DNA from: Paenibacillus brasilensis
GTDB taxonomy: Bacteria > Bacillota > Bacilli > Paenibacillales > Paenibacillaceae
Reading direction: 5' to 3'
Length of the DNA: 64,000 nucleotides
Assembly: GCF_009363115.1 (NCBI RefSeq)
Contig: NZ_CP045298.1
Location: 1,580,001 to 1,644,000, forward strand
Shown: positions 45,997 through 54,962 of the stretch, piece by piece
How positions within the stretch are numbered: the first letter of the stretch is position 1
How the letters are laid out: each line of letters starts with the position of its first letter
The notes under the pieces: model-generated
Told to the model about the DNA's origin: nothing
Database searches by the model: none
Seen by the model: the letters and a program-made list of their open reading frames with translations, nothing else
Program-made: the position numbers and the translations under genes

Positions 45997-47988
45997 TTAA
46001 TCAGCCCGCAGCTCCAGCAAAGCATCACGCAACTCGGCGGCCCGCTCGAACTGTAGATTCTTGGCCGCATCCTTCATTTCTGCTTCCAGACGCTGAATAA
46101 GCGATTGACGCTCCTTCTTGGAAAGTTTACCCGTCTCACTAGGAAGGTAATCATTCTTTGCCTCTGTTGCCTTGGTTGCTTCAATGACATCCCGAATCTT
46201 TTTACGGATCGTTTGAGGGGTAATCCCATGCTCTTCATTATACTGAATTTGAATGGCACGGCGACGTTCGGTTTCTTTGATCGCTTTATCCATAGATTCG
46301 GTAATCTTATCACCGTACATAATAACACGACCATCGCTATTCCGTGCTGCCCGTCCAATCGTCTGGATCAGAGACCGTTCAGAACGCAGGAAGCCTTCTT
46401 TGTCCGCATCCAAAATCGCGACCAGAGATACTTCCGGTAAATCCAGGCCTTCCCGCAGCAGATTGATCCCGATCAGCACATCAAAAGTGCCCAGACGCAG
46501 ATCCCGCAAAATAGCCATCCGCTCCAGTGTCTTAATCTCAGAGTGCATATATCGGACCTTGATGCCCACTTCTTTCAGATAGTCTGTCAAATCCTCAGAC
46601 ATTTTCTTCGTGAGTGTGGTGACCAGCACCCGTTCTTCACGCTCTATGCGAAGCCGTATCTCATTAATGAGGTCGTCAATCTGTCCCTTGCTCGGACGCA
46701 CCTCAATAATTGGATCAAGAAGCCCGGTAGGACGAATAATCTGCTGTACCATCGTTTCGCATTTTTCCATCTCATAGGGACCCGGAGTAGCCGATACGTA
46801 GATGATCTGATTCACCTTGTCTTCGAACTCTTCAAATTTCAACGGACGGTTATCCAGCGCGGACGGCAGACGGAAACCATGCTCCACCAGCACATTCTTG
46901 CGCGCCTGGTCACCATTATACATAGCCCGAATTTGCGGCAGCGTAACATGGGATTCGTCAATGACGATCAGCATATCATCCGGAAAATAATCCATCAACG
47001 TATACGGTGTCGCTCCCCGCTCGCGGAATGTCAGTGGACCCGAGTAGTTCTCAATCCCGGAACAAAAACCGACCTCTTTCATCATCTCGATATCATACCG
47101 AGTACGTTGTTCCAACCGCTGTGCCTCCAGCAGCTTTCCTTGTTCCTTCAGCACCGCCAGCCGTTCTTCAAGCTCACGCTCGATGTTGACCAGCGCTACC
47201 CTCATCGTATCCTCATGCGTGACGAAGTGAGATGCCGGGAAAATAGCTACATGGTCACGCTCACCGATCAATTCACCCGTTAGCACATCAATTTCGGTAA
47301 TCCGTTCAATCTCATCCCCAAAAAGTTCTACCCGTATGGCATGTTCCCCTTGAGAAGCCGGGAATATTTCAACCACATCCCCCCGTACACGGAAAGTACC
47401 CCGCACGAAGTTGATATCGTTCCGCTGATATTGAATATCGACCAAGCGGGACAAAATCTGATTGCGGGGTTTCTCCATACCGACTCTAAGCGAGAGGAGC
47501 AGGCTTGAATATTCTTTCGGCGACCCCAGACCATAGATGCAGGAGACACTCGCTACGATAATAACATCACGACGCTCGAATAGAGAGCTTGTGGCCGAGT
47601 GGCGAAGTTTATCAATCTCCTCATTAATGCTGGAATCCTTCTCAATATACGTATCGGAAGACGGAATGTACGCTTCCGGTTGGTAGTAATCATAGTAGCT
47701 GACAAAATAATCAACGGAGTTGTTTGGAAAAAACTCTTTAAATTCGCTTGCCAGTTGGGCAGCCAACGTCTTATTGTGCGCAATAATCAGCGTAGGCCGA
47801 TTCAGCTTGGCGATGGTTTGCGCGATGGTAAATGTCTTACCCGTTCCCGTAGCACCCAACAACGTTTGATGCTTCTTTCCTTCTGCGATCCCTTCTACCA
47901 GTTCAAAGATGGCCTGAGGCTGATCGCCTTGAGGTTGGAATTCCGACTCAATTTCAAAAGTCTTGTTGCTAACAACGATATCACTCAT
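45997..47988 (-). CDS. uvrB: excinuclease ABC subunit B
   Basis: Helicase-like damage verifier of nucleotide excision repair. Protein of 663 residues: Walker A GATGTGKT (residues 45-52), beta-hairpin [10 protein letters not shown] that inserts between strands, DESHVTLPQ, helicase motifs ending QTIGRAARN, and a C-terminal UvrC-binding UVR domain ([22 protein letters not shown]). First gene of the uvrBA pair, divergent from motA. Confidence 0.97.
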   Translation of the reverse strand: MSDIVVSNKTFEIESEFQPQGDQPQAIFELVEGIAEGKKHQTLLGATGTGKTFTIAQTIAKLNRPTLIIAHNKTLAAQLASEFKEFFPNNSVDYFVSYYDYYQPEAYIPSSDTYIEKDSSINEEIDKLRHSATSSLFERRDVIIVASVSCIYGLGSPKEYSSLLLSLRVGMEKPRNQILSRLVDIQYQRNDINFVRGTFRVRGDVVEIFPASQGEHAIRVELFGDEIERITEIDVLTGELIGERDHVAIFPASHFVTHEDTMRVALVNIERELEERLAVLKEQGKLLEAQRLEQRTRYDIEMMKEVGFCSGIENYSGPLTFRERGATPYTLMDYFPDDMLIVIDESHVTLPQIRAMYNGDQARKNVLVEHGFRLPSALDNRPLKFEEFEDKVNQIIYVSATPGPYEMEKCETMVQQIIRPTGLLDPIIEVRPSKGQIDDLINEIRLRIEREERVLVTTLTKKMSEDLTDYLKEVGIKVRYMHSEIKTLERMAILRDLRLGTFDVLIGINLLREGLDLPEVSLVAILDADKEGFLRSERSLIQTIGRAARNSDGRVIMYGDKITESMDKAIKETERRRAIQIQYNEEHGITPQTIRKKIRDVIEATKATEAKNDYLPSETGKLSKKERQSLIQRLEAEMKDAAKNLQFERAAELRDALLELRAD

Positions 47989-48077
47989 TGCCCTGCATCA
48001 CCCTTATCGTCTAAAATGGAAACATCATGTTACTACACCAGTCGAGCTGGAACGTCTTTACCTGTAACTCTATGTCG

Positions 48078-48109
48078 ATATTTCCCGAGCAATGATACTT
48101 GGGAAATAT
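48078..48109. promoter_or_regulatory. inverted repeat between uvrB and motA
   Basis: Perfect nine-base arms ATATTTCCC and GGGAAATAT with a 14-base loop in the divergent uvrB-motA region. No T tract follows on either strand, so an operator or RNA leader hairpin is as likely as a terminator. Confidence 0.4.
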
Positions 48110-48118
48110 GGTTAGATA

Positions 48119-48132
48119 AGAATGTTTGTTCC
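48119..48132. promoter_or_regulatory. possible LexA (DinR) box
   Basis: AGAATGTTTGTTCC fits the Bacillus consensus CGAACRNRYGTTYC with three mismatches, 130 bases upstream of uvrB. Weak evidence; uvrBA is SOS-regulated in relatives. Confidence 0.25.
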
Positions 48133-48196
48133 CGTATTATACCTCTTTCTTACTGTGGATGCAAACGATAAGTCTTGGATAGGAGTGAATTATATT

Positions 48197-49027
48197 TTGG
48201 ATATCACCATCGTATTGGGCATCATCGCAGGAATCATATCATTAATCGGTGGCTTCTTATGGGAGGGCGGCCAATTTTCAGGACTGCTCCAGGGTACATC
48301 GGCTCTGATTGTATTTGGTGGAACCTTCGCCGCAGTCGTTATTAGCTACCCCGCCTCCAAGCTAAAGACCATCCCCACTGCACTTCGGATGGCGTTTAAC
48401 CGTGAGGAAAACCCTACCGAGCAATATATAGAAGATTTGGTTTCTATGGCTTCCACCTCCCGCCGATCCGGTGTACTTGCGCTAGAGCGTATTTCCTCGG
48501 AGCATCCGAATGCTTTTTTGCGTGAAGGTCTTCAACTGGTCATCGACGGCACCGAGCAGGAGCAGATCAAACAGATTCTAGAGCTTGAGTTAGATACCAT
48601 TGAACAAAAGCATGAAGGATATGCCAAAATATTCGAATCCGCAGGCGGCTATGCCCCTACGATGGGAATTATCGGTACGGTAATGGGTCTGATCCATGTA
48701 CTGGGCAGTCTGACCGAGCCTACTGCGCTCGGACCGTCCATTGCTGTGGCGTTTATCGCAACACTATACGGCGTAGCCAGCGCCAATCTGATCTTCTTGC
48801 CCATCGCTTCTAAAATAAGGGCATGCAGTGAATCAGAGGTCGCTATAATGGACTTGCTGCTGCAAGGTATTCTGGCTATCCAGAACGGTGAGAATCCGAA
48901 GCTAGTACGCAAAAAGCTGGATTTCTTTATCCGCTCAGAACAAAATCAGGACCGCAAACCACCACGGCGCTCACGCGTAGAGATCACCGCTCCAAAGGAG
49001 GACTCCTTCCATGAGAACGCGCGCTAA
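48197..49027 (+). CDS. motA: flagellar motor stator protein MotA
   Basis: Membrane protein of 276 residues forming, with MotB, the proton-conducting stator of the flagellar motor. Four hydrophobic helices (about residues 2-20, 32-50, 158-178, 190-212). Conserved ALERIS-type cytoplasmic loop and the Pro-containing YAPTMGIIGTVMGLI segment. The frame opens 25 codons earlier (48122), but TTG 48197 with AGGAG 11 bases upstream gives the family start MDITIVLGII. Overlaps motB by 17 bases. Confidence 0.93.
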   Translation: MDITIVLGIIAGIISLIGGFLWEGGQFSGLLQGTSALIVFGGTFAAVVISYPASKLKTIPTALRMAFNREENPTEQYIEDLVSMASTSRRSGVLALERISSEHPNAFLREGLQLVIDGTEQEQIKQILELELDTIEQKHEGYAKIFESAGGYAPTMGIIGTVMGLIHVLGSLTEPTALGPSIAVAFIATLYGVASANLIFLPIASKIRACSESEVAIMDLLLQGILAIQNGENPKLVRKKLDFFIRSEQNQDRKPPRRSRVEITAPKEDSFHENAR

Positions 49028-49823
49028 GCGCCGTGGGCGTAAGGAGGGCGGAGACCATCGTGACCGCTGGATGATTACCTATGCTGATCTAATCACCCTG
49101 CTGCTCATTTTTTTCGTTGTAATGTACGCCATGAGCAGCCTGGATGCCAAAAAATACGATATCGTTGTTCAATCCCTCCAGGATACATTCCACAAGGGTG
49201 ATTCTATTCTGGAGCAAGGCTCGGGCATCACGGGTTCGGCGGATCGCTACACCAGTAAGAATCCGCCTGCGACCAAGCAACCGACTTCCGATAAAAAAGA
49301 AGCGGGATCGACTAAGCTAACCGAACGTGAACAGGCCTTTCGCAAACAGGAAAAAGAACTGCAAAATCTAATGGGTGTCATTCAAGAATATATTTCGGAC
49401 AACAAGCTGGAAAACCAGATTTTCGTGTCAGATCAACCGCGCGGTATTGTCATTACGCTGAATGACCGCTTTTTATTTGATCAAGGAAGAGCTGCACTCA
49501 AGCAGGGCTCTGCCAATACGCTATCCAAGTTGGCCAGTCTGTTCAGGGACTTAAAAACACCTATCAGTATTGAGGGACATACGGACAACATTCCTTTCAC
49601 TGGCACCTCAAGCTCATCGATCTATAAGGATAACTGGGAGCTTTCCGGCGCACGCGCGTTATCTGTACTCCGATTCTTTCTAGACAGAGAACATCTGTCA
49701 CCCCATGGATTTCAGTATGCGGGTTATGCGGATACCCGACCGGTTGGTGACAATAAGACCGAGGCTGGACGGCAAAAAAACCGCCGTGTCGAAATCACTG
49801 TACTGCGCCAGCTTCAACAGTAA
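49011..49823 (+). CDS. motB: flagellar motor stator protein MotB
   Basis: Protein of 270 residues: basic cytoplasmic start, one membrane helix about residues 23-43 carrying the proton-accepting Asp (YADLITLLLIFF), a periplasmic-side linker, and an OmpA/MotB peptidoglycan-binding domain about 145-268 (SIEGHTDNIPF, ELSGARALSVLRF, NRRVEI). GGAGG lies nine bases before the ATG, inside the end of motA. Confidence 0.94.
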   Translation: MRTRAKRRGRKEGGDHRDRWMITYADLITLLLIFFVVMYAMSSLDAKKYDIVVQSLQDTFHKGDSILEQGSGITGSADRYTSKNPPATKQPTSDKKEAGSTKLTEREQAFRKQEKELQNLMGVIQEYISDNKLENQIFVSDQPRGIVITLNDRFLFDQGRAALKQGSANTLSKLASLFRDLKTPISIEGHTDNIPFTGTSSSSIYKDNWELSGARALSVLRFFLDREHLSPHGFQYAGYADTRPVGDNKTEAGRQKNRRVEITVLRQLQQ

Positions 49824-49828
49824 ATGCC

Positions 49829-49876
49829 AAAAACCTCCTGAGTCACGCAGCAACGTGAATCGGGAGGTTTTTTTTG
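49829..49876 (+). terminator. terminator of motAB
   Basis: Arms AAACCTCC..CACG and CGTG..GGAGGTTT around a short loop, followed by a run of T, starting a few bases after the motB stop. Confidence 0.9.
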
Positions 49877-50060
49877 GATACATATCATCATATGGCTTCC
49901 GCTCTGATGTGACGCAGAACAATAAACCGTACGAACAACGTGTAAAAATGCGGCGTACGAGATTCAATCGAGATTATTTTGTTTAGTCTATATCCCCACT
50001 ATGTATTAGAAGCCAAGGTGAAGTTAGAAGTTAGGTATATCTTGTCATGTTGCTTAAAAA

Positions 50061-50285
50061 TCAATAAGATAGGACAAGCTCATGTTGCTCCTCTTGCATC
50101 TGTGAACTATTAGTTATGGTATGTCTACGATAGCTGCATTTCCAATCGCTGTACTTATTAAGGAGTCGATCCAATTCCATGGACTTGAGTAATACCCGTC
50201 GATCCTTCAATCCCACCTCATTCGCCAAATCGTTTAATTCCTTCCGCTTTTCTTCGATGCAGTCCTCCAATTCTTGCCATTTCAC
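50061..50285 (-). CDS. Spo0E-like aspartyl-phosphate phosphatase
   Basis: Small helical protein of 74 residues. The pattern ELEDCIEEKRKELNDLANEVG followed by helix two with SMELDRLLNKY carries the SxxxD motif of Spo0E/YnzD/YisI phosphatases, which remove phosphate from Spo0A~P and so delay sporulation. The frame continues upstream to 50348, but GTG 50285 has AGGAGG nine bases ahead and gives the family size. Lies next to a peptide-receptor module, which in other bacilli also feeds into the sporulation phosphorelay. Confidence 0.85.
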   Translation of the reverse strand: MKWQELEDCIEEKRKELNDLANEVGLKDRRVLLKSMELDRLLNKYSDWKCSYRRHTITNSSQMQEEQHELVLSY

Positions 50286-50395
50286 ATCAATAAACCTCCT
50301 GTTCGGTGTGGTATTTACATTTATTTTACAGGCTGATACCTTCCCCACAGGTTAAAAATATAATAAATCCCATTTCATCCCTTTAACGGAATGAA

Positions 50396-50431
50396 TCAAA
50401 AAAAACAGCCTGAGTGGGGCTGCTTTTTTGA
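50396..50431 (-). terminator. terminator of the receptor-peptide operon
   Basis: Minus-strand AGCAGCC, short loop, GGCTGT followed by a run of T. It lies about 45 bases past the propeptide stop. Confidence 0.85.
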
Positions 50432-50476
50432 TTTATGCTGGAAACTCACCTAAAAGTAATCGAAAAAATTGCGATT

Positions 50477-50611
50477 TCACCCACCTCTACCATGACTAGA
50501 AACTGTAATCTGAGAACCATTACTAGTTACGATATTATGGAAAGAAGACAGAATCCCGATATTACTGACTACTATTAGAGAAAGCAAAAGTGAAAGAAAA
50601 ACCCTCTTCAT
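50477..50611 (-). CDS. secreted signalling propeptide (AloP-like)
   Basis: A 44-residue peptide: basic MKR, hydrophobic export core about residues 4-21, a short polar linker and the C-terminus ITVSSHGRGG. The ATG has an ideal AAGGAGG site and overlaps the end of the receptor gene by 50 bases. This matches the layout of RRNPP systems, where the propeptide is exported, trimmed and re-imported to bind the receptor. The AloR-AloP families described in P. polymyxa have this arrangement, and I recall a member ending in the same residues, but could not check. The mature peptide is expected to be the last 6-10 residues. Confidence 0.8.
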   Translation of the reverse strand: MKRVFLSLLLSLIVVSNIGILSSFHNIVTSNGSQITVSSHGRGG

Positions 50612-51965
50612 CTTTGCACACCTCCTTAATAATAGATTTATAAATCTCAATTTGCCCTTCGTCACATAAAATTCTATTATTCTCAAAAAAAACCATACTT
50701 TGAGCAAAACTCTCTACATTTTTAAGAAAAAATGCTATCTGTATACATTGCAAAATAGCATTTATTGCATCTTTGTATCTCTTATTTCGTCTATAATAAA
50801 TGGCTAATTGAAAATTAAAATTGTAATAATCATCCATGAATATTACATCTTGAGTTTTTCTGAAAATATCAATATATTCAATAAATCGTTCTAAAATACT
50901 GTCAACTGAGAACAAGTTCCTATTAGCGGATTCTAAAATATTCACAAGACCTGGTAATATCTCATCGTTGTTGTTCTCTAATAAGTCCACATATTGAGGA
51001 AGCACAGATGTATCTCCTAATAGTAAATCAAGTGTATAAGAGTTCCCTCTAGACCATAACTTAAACTTTTCGACTTCTCTTTTCCCAACGGTGTCTAAAC
51101 CATCAAACCAACTTAGATCACCATACTCAGCAACAATTTTTTTCGCATTCTCATAGTCTCCAATTTTTTGTAGGGCATACGCTTTCATAAGTAATCCTTG
51201 TCCATAATATACTACTAAATGTCGTTCGGTTTTTATTGGTGCACAACTCCTGTTTTTTCGAGCCCTTCTTTTATTTTCTTCATCATATATTATTTTAGCT
51301 TGTTCCCAAAGCTCATCGCTGTGTGTAATTGTTTCTTGCCATTTATGTAGTGAAGAATATATATTTGTTAGATGCAATAATCCGTCTAATTGATGACACT
51401 CTGGCAACCGAAAACGAAAAGGTTCAAATTGAATAGCTGCTTTTAGATTTATTTCAGTATTCTCACCAATTTTTGCACGAAATAATTTGTAATGACTAAT
51501 AGCCAATCTCTCAGAATGTTGGTATTTTTCATTTTCAATTACACATTCATAAAAAGGAATTGCCTCTTGTAGCTTCCCCCCTTCGTATAACTCCTCTGCC
51601 AAAGCAAAGATTGTAGGAATGTGGTTAAGATCTTCCATTAAGCGCGAAAGTACTTTTTCCACACACCTCAGATTTCCCACTTCAACACAACGAATAAGGA
51701 ACGGTTTAACTCTTTTCCAATGAGGCCTTCCATCATAAAAACATTCATCAACATATAGGTCATACAACCAGTCCTCTGGATAATTAAGCGCTTTGGTAAT
51801 CAAGTCCATTTGTCTCACAGAGATTGGTTTGGGCGGATTGCCATTAAGCATAGCACTAAATACGCCCCGATTAAGTCCCGTAGCTTGTCCAAAACTATTA
51901 AACGTGTAGCCACCAAGCTTTAATTCTTTCTCAATTTCCGAACGAATCGTGGTTGCATTCTCCAA
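50562..51965 (-). CDS. RRNPP-type HTH-TPR peptide receptor (AloR-like), copy 1
   Basis: Regulator of 467 residues. Residues about 8-65 form an Xre-like helix-turn-helix (TFNSFGQATGLNRGVFSAML and PISVRQMDLITKALNYPEDWL); the rest is helical TPR-type repeats with FYECVIENEKYQHSERLAISHYKLF and TERHLVVYYGQG. Expected to bind DNA or a partner protein in response to the peptide encoded at its 3' end. The TTG at 51965 (GGGAGG eight bases ahead) is chosen because it matches the N-termini of the two paralogues in this window; GTG 51974 is too near the ribosome site. A strong promoter lies 75 bases upstream. Confidence 0.88.
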   Translation of the reverse strand: MENATTIRSEIEKELKLGGYTFNSFGQATGLNRGVFSAMLNGNPPKPISVRQMDLITKALNYPEDWLYDLYVDECFYDGRPHWKRVKPFLIRCVEVGNLRCVEKVLSRLMEDLNHIPTIFALAEELYEGGKLQEAIPFYECVIENEKYQHSERLAISHYKLFRAKIGENTEINLKAAIQFEPFRFRLPECHQLDGLLHLTNIYSSLHKWQETITHSDELWEQAKIIYDEENKRRARKNRSCAPIKTERHLVVYYGQGLLMKAYALQKIGDYENAKKIVAEYGDLSWFDGLDTVGKREVEKFKLWSRGNSYTLDLLLGDTSVLPQYVDLLENNNDEILPGLVNILESANRNLFSVDSILERFIEYIDIFRKTQDVIFMDDYYNFNFQLAIYYRRNKRYKDAINAILQCIQIAFFLKNVESFAQSMVFFENNRILCDEGQIEIYKSIIKEVCKDEEGFSFTFAFSNSSQ

Positions 51966-52040
51966 TAAAGACACCTCCCGGCGTATTCAGATGATTTTAA
52001 AAAATCACCCTCCTCGACAATCAATTACAATATACTAGAA

Positions 52041-52069
52041 ATTATATGAATATATTGGATGATGGTCAA
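52041..52069 (-). promoter_or_regulatory. sigma-A promoter for the receptor-peptide operon
   Basis: Minus-strand TTGACC (52064-52069), 17-base spacer, perfect TATAAT (52041-52046). Start near 52034. The rest of the 250-base gap to the divergent Xre gene contains a small hairpin with AAGT/ACTT ends near 52130. Confidence 0.75.
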
Positions 52070-52215
52070 CCCCTTTTTCTACACTGTTTCAATATATTAT
52101 GGAATTTAATGTTATAAAAAAGTTCCCACAGGGACTTAATGTTCAATTATTTAGGCAATTCAATTACCTCCACGCCTGATCTACCTTTGTCTACACTCAT
52201 ACTATAGGAGTGTGG

Positions 52216-52593
52216 ATGTCGATGGAAACAACGAAACTCATAGGAGCGAAAATCCGCCAATTTCGAAAATTGCTTGGTATAACACAAGAACAGCTTGCAG
52301 AAGCATCTGATTCAACAGGTTCCTATATCGGAAAGTTAGAGCGGGGCGAGGTCAATGTACAAATAAAAACATTGGAGAAAATAGCCGAAGCGTTGGACAC
52401 AAACGTGTTTGCATTTTTTGACTTCAATCCACATGAAGAGTTCAAAAGTCAGCCCTGGATATGGGGATGTATTCATATTCTTTCCCAGCAGAGTGAAGCA
52501 GAGCAAAATAAAGCTTATCGGATAATAAAGGAACTGTTTACCTCTTCAGAGAGCGAGCTTTCTGAAAATAACTCCGATGATTCAGGCAACTAA
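52216..52593 (+). CDS. small Xre-family transcriptional regulator
   Basis: Protein of 125 residues with an N-terminal helix-turn-helix (IRQFRKLLGITQEQLAEAS, SYIGKLERGEVN) of SinR/Xre type and a C-terminal helical part of unknown role ending in an acidic tail. Several starts are possible (GTG 52210, ATG 52216, ATG 52222); ATG 52216 follows AGGAG by five bases. Divergent from receptor copy 1, so it may regulate that promoter or itself, but this is only positional inference. Confidence 0.8.
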   Translation: MSMETTKLIGAKIRQFRKLLGITQEQLAEASDSTGSYIGKLERGEVNVQIKTLEKIAEALDTNVFAFFDFNPHEEFKSQPWIWGCIHILSQQSEAEQNKAYRIIKELFTSSESELSENNSDDSGN

Positions 52594-52635
52594 CTAAAAA
52601 ATCAACTTTTTCCTGATTAGTCATGCACGTAAAAT

Positions 52636-52690
52636 GTCAAAAAGGCTATGTTTCTCTACTTAGAGTAGTAGATTACATAGCCCTTTTGTA
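52636..52690. terminator. bidirectional terminator between Xre gene and receptor copy 2
   Basis: Eight-base perfect arms GGCTATGT / ACATAGCC with an inner CTACT/AGTAG stem, A-rich on one side and T-rich on the other. It leaves no room for a propeptide gene after receptor copy 2. Confidence 0.85.
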
Positions 52691-52692
52691 TT

Positions 52693-54090
52693 TTAAAAAG
52701 TCATTTCCTTGATGTTGTTTTCCACTGCTTTAATCACTTTTTCATATTCTGTCCGTTGTTCATGTGTCGAATGATCCTTATATTTCTCAAACAACAACGT
52801 GATGGACTTGATATAGTAAGCTTTATCGTTCAACTGTGAGGATGCTTTGAGACTGTTCAACATACTGTCTATTGCCTCAGAATAGTTCCCTTTATTAAAA
52901 TAGTAGCGACTAAGCTCAAGAAAAAAACGAGAATAGCTCACCAGATTATAATTCGTACCATAGTAAGAAATATTTGTACGTAAGTCCCTAAATTCATTAA
53001 TATTTTTAGCAAAAAGGGTCAGAATATCGTCTATTATGTGATTGTAAATATTAGCTGATTCTATAATGGTTAACAGCCCCTGAAGTATCTCTTCAGGATT
53101 ACTTTTAATAAGCTCAACATAGGCAGGCAAACTAGTCATATTTCCCATTAGAATTTCTAAATTTAAACGGTTTGCTTCTGCCCACATTTCAAATTTCCTC
53201 GCCTCTAAAAACCCCATTTCATCCAATCCTTCAAAACCAGTCAAATCAGCATAGTAAGGTATGAATTCCATTGCTTCTTCATATAGCCCTTGCTTTTCGC
53301 GGGCATTCCCCTGCATTAAATAAGCTTGACCAAAATAGACGATTAGATGTCTTTCTGTATTTAGAGGTTTAACTTCACGGTTTTTTAATCTATTTTGAAT
53401 CTGCTGCTGATAAACATTTGTGGCAATTACCTCAAGTTCTTTCGCATATTGTATAGTTGTCTCACAGTCATAAACTTGAAAGTATACGTTTACCAGCTTT
53501 AATAGAGCGTCCAGTTGATGATTTTCAGGCAAATTTTTGCGATAAGGAGCAAATTTTATAGCCAGTTGGCGATTATTCTCCAGATCTTTGTTTAAAGAGT
53601 AAGAAAATAGCCTATATTGGCTGATTGCGAGCCGTTCTGAGTGGTAATATCTTTCGTTCTCTACCACACACTCGTAAAAGGGGACAGACTCCTTTTCCTT
53701 GCCTCCTTTATGTAGCTCTTCTGCAAGTTCAAATATCGTCGACACATAGGACAAGTCCTCTGTTAATCTCGACAGTACCCTTTGAATATAGTCTTTCCTC
53801 CCTAACTCTACACAACGCAATAAAAAAGGCTTGATCCGTTTCCAGTGCCCTTTTCCCTCGTAAAAACATTCATCTATGTACATCTCATAGAGCCAGCCCT
53901 CGGGATATCCCAATGCCTTGGTTATCAGGTCCATCTGCCGAACGGAGATTGGCTTGGGTGGGTTGCTGTTCAGCATTGCACTGAAGGTACCGCGGTTAAT
54001 ACCGGATATCTTACTGAAACTGCTAAAGCTATAGCCTCTTTGCTTCAATTCTGTCTCTATTTTCGAGCGGATCGTAGGTGTGTGCTCCAT
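52693..54090 (-). CDS. RRNPP-type HTH-TPR receptor (AloR-like), copy 2, no propeptide
   Basis: Protein of 465 residues, clear paralogue of the 50562 receptor: the HTH part SFSSFSKISGINRGTFSAML and NPPKPISVRQMDLITKALGYPEGWL is almost the same, and the TPR body keeps FYECVVENERYYHSERLAISQY and NTERHLIVYFGQA while the C-terminal half has diverged. ATG 54090 with GAGGAGG six bases ahead. The gene ends directly at a terminator without the 3' propeptide frame that copy 1 has, so it may be an orphan receptor that listens to another peptide. Divergent from the sigma gene at 54387. Confidence 0.86.
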   Translation of the reverse strand: MEHTPTIRSKIETELKQRGYSFSSFSKISGINRGTFSAMLNSNPPKPISVRQMDLITKALGYPEGWLYEMYIDECFYEGKGHWKRIKPFLLRCVELGRKDYIQRVLSRLTEDLSYVSTIFELAEELHKGGKEKESVPFYECVVENERYYHSERLAISQYRLFSYSLNKDLENNRQLAIKFAPYRKNLPENHQLDALLKLVNVYFQVYDCETTIQYAKELEVIATNVYQQQIQNRLKNREVKPLNTERHLIVYFGQAYLMQGNAREKQGLYEEAMEFIPYYADLTGFEGLDEMGFLEARKFEMWAEANRLNLEILMGNMTSLPAYVELIKSNPEEILQGLLTIIESANIYNHIIDDILTLFAKNINEFRDLRTNISYYGTNYNLVSYSRFFLELSRYYFNKGNYSEAIDSMLNSLKASSQLNDKAYYIKSITLLFEKYKDHSTHEQRTEYEKVIKAVENNIKEMTF

Positions 54091-54386
54091 GCCAATCCTC
54101 CTCAATAAGTTTTAGACATATCATCAGTAGTACTTTATATGTAAAACTCCATTCTATAGGAAATTCATTTCAATACAAAATCACGAAAATAGTGAAATAT
54201 ATGGTCAATATCTCTACTTTAATTTATGATGCCTTTAAAAGAAGTCTTTTTTTAATGAATCCCGTGATAATTGAAAAGTTGAATGAAGTACATAAAGAGA
54301 GCATAAAAGCAAGCTTCAAGTTTTTTTATTTGAATGTCACAAACGCATACCTTTTTCAGTTATATAGGCAGAAAGGAGGGATGTTA

Positions 54387-54962
54387 ATGGAAATACTACA
54401 TGCAAATAATCAAGACACAGATATCAATCTTGTCATAGAACAGGTCCAAGCGGGCGACAAACAAGCATACACACATATCATACGACGTTATCAACAACAG
54501 ATCTTTTTATATTGCTACTATTTACTTAAAAATCAGGAAGAAGCAGAAGATGCCGCTCAAGAAATATTCATCAAAGGGCTTGAGCACATCCATCAGTTCG
54601 TACCTACAGTCTCTTTTTCAGCTTGGCTTTACAAAATCGCTCAAAATTACTGTAATGACTTATTAAAAAGAAACGCTAGAAAATTCAAATCCTTCATTCA
54701 GTACAAATTGAACCTAAAGCAACAGCCAATACACGAATATACAAATTTAATTCACGAGTTACTGGACCAGCTAACATTAAAAGATCGTCAAATTTTATTA
54801 TTACGTTCACTTGAGGACTACAACTACGAAGAGATTGCTACAATAATGGGACTGAAATCATCCACGATCCGAAAAAGATATGAGCGACTCCGTAAAAGGC
54901 TAATTAACTACAATGAAAAGGGAGGAAAACAAATTGAGCACTCATTTAAACCCGGAAGATAA
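54387..54962 (+). CDS. ECF-like sigma-70 family RNA polymerase sigma factor
   Basis: Protein of 191 residues. Region 2: YTHIIRRYQQQIFLYCYYLLKNQEEAEDAAQEIFIKGL-type sequence at about residues 27-65 with the AEDAAQEIF core. Region 4: LLDQLTLKDRQILLLRSLEDY and YEEIATIMGLKSSTIRKRYERLRKRL at about 120-175. ATG 54387 follows GGAGG by seven bases; a much longer upstream frame is not supported. The gene for its probable anti-sigma factor overlaps its end by 29 bases. The 295-base gap to receptor copy 2 holds the divergent promoters and a possible ECF -35 (TGTCAC, 54335-54340). Confidence 0.9.
   Translation: MEILHANNQDTDINLVIEQVQAGDKQAYTHIIRRYQQQIFLYCYYLLKNQEEAEDAAQEIFIKGLEHIHQFVPTVSFSAWLYKIAQNYCNDLLKRNARKFKSFIQYKLNLKQQPIHEYTNLIHELLDQLTLKDRQILLLRSLEDYNYEEIATIMGLKSSTIRKRYERLRKRLINYNEKGGKQIEHSFKPGR

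Noticed and set aside
46543-47283. A 246-codon plus-strand frame inside uvrB.
   Set aside because: Antisense shadow of a highly conserved gene with no start signal.
54078-54386. N-terminal extension of the first sigma factor by 103 codons.
   Set aside because: The extension overlaps the divergent promoter region and the start of receptor copy 2, and a GGAGG site marks ATG 54387 as the start.
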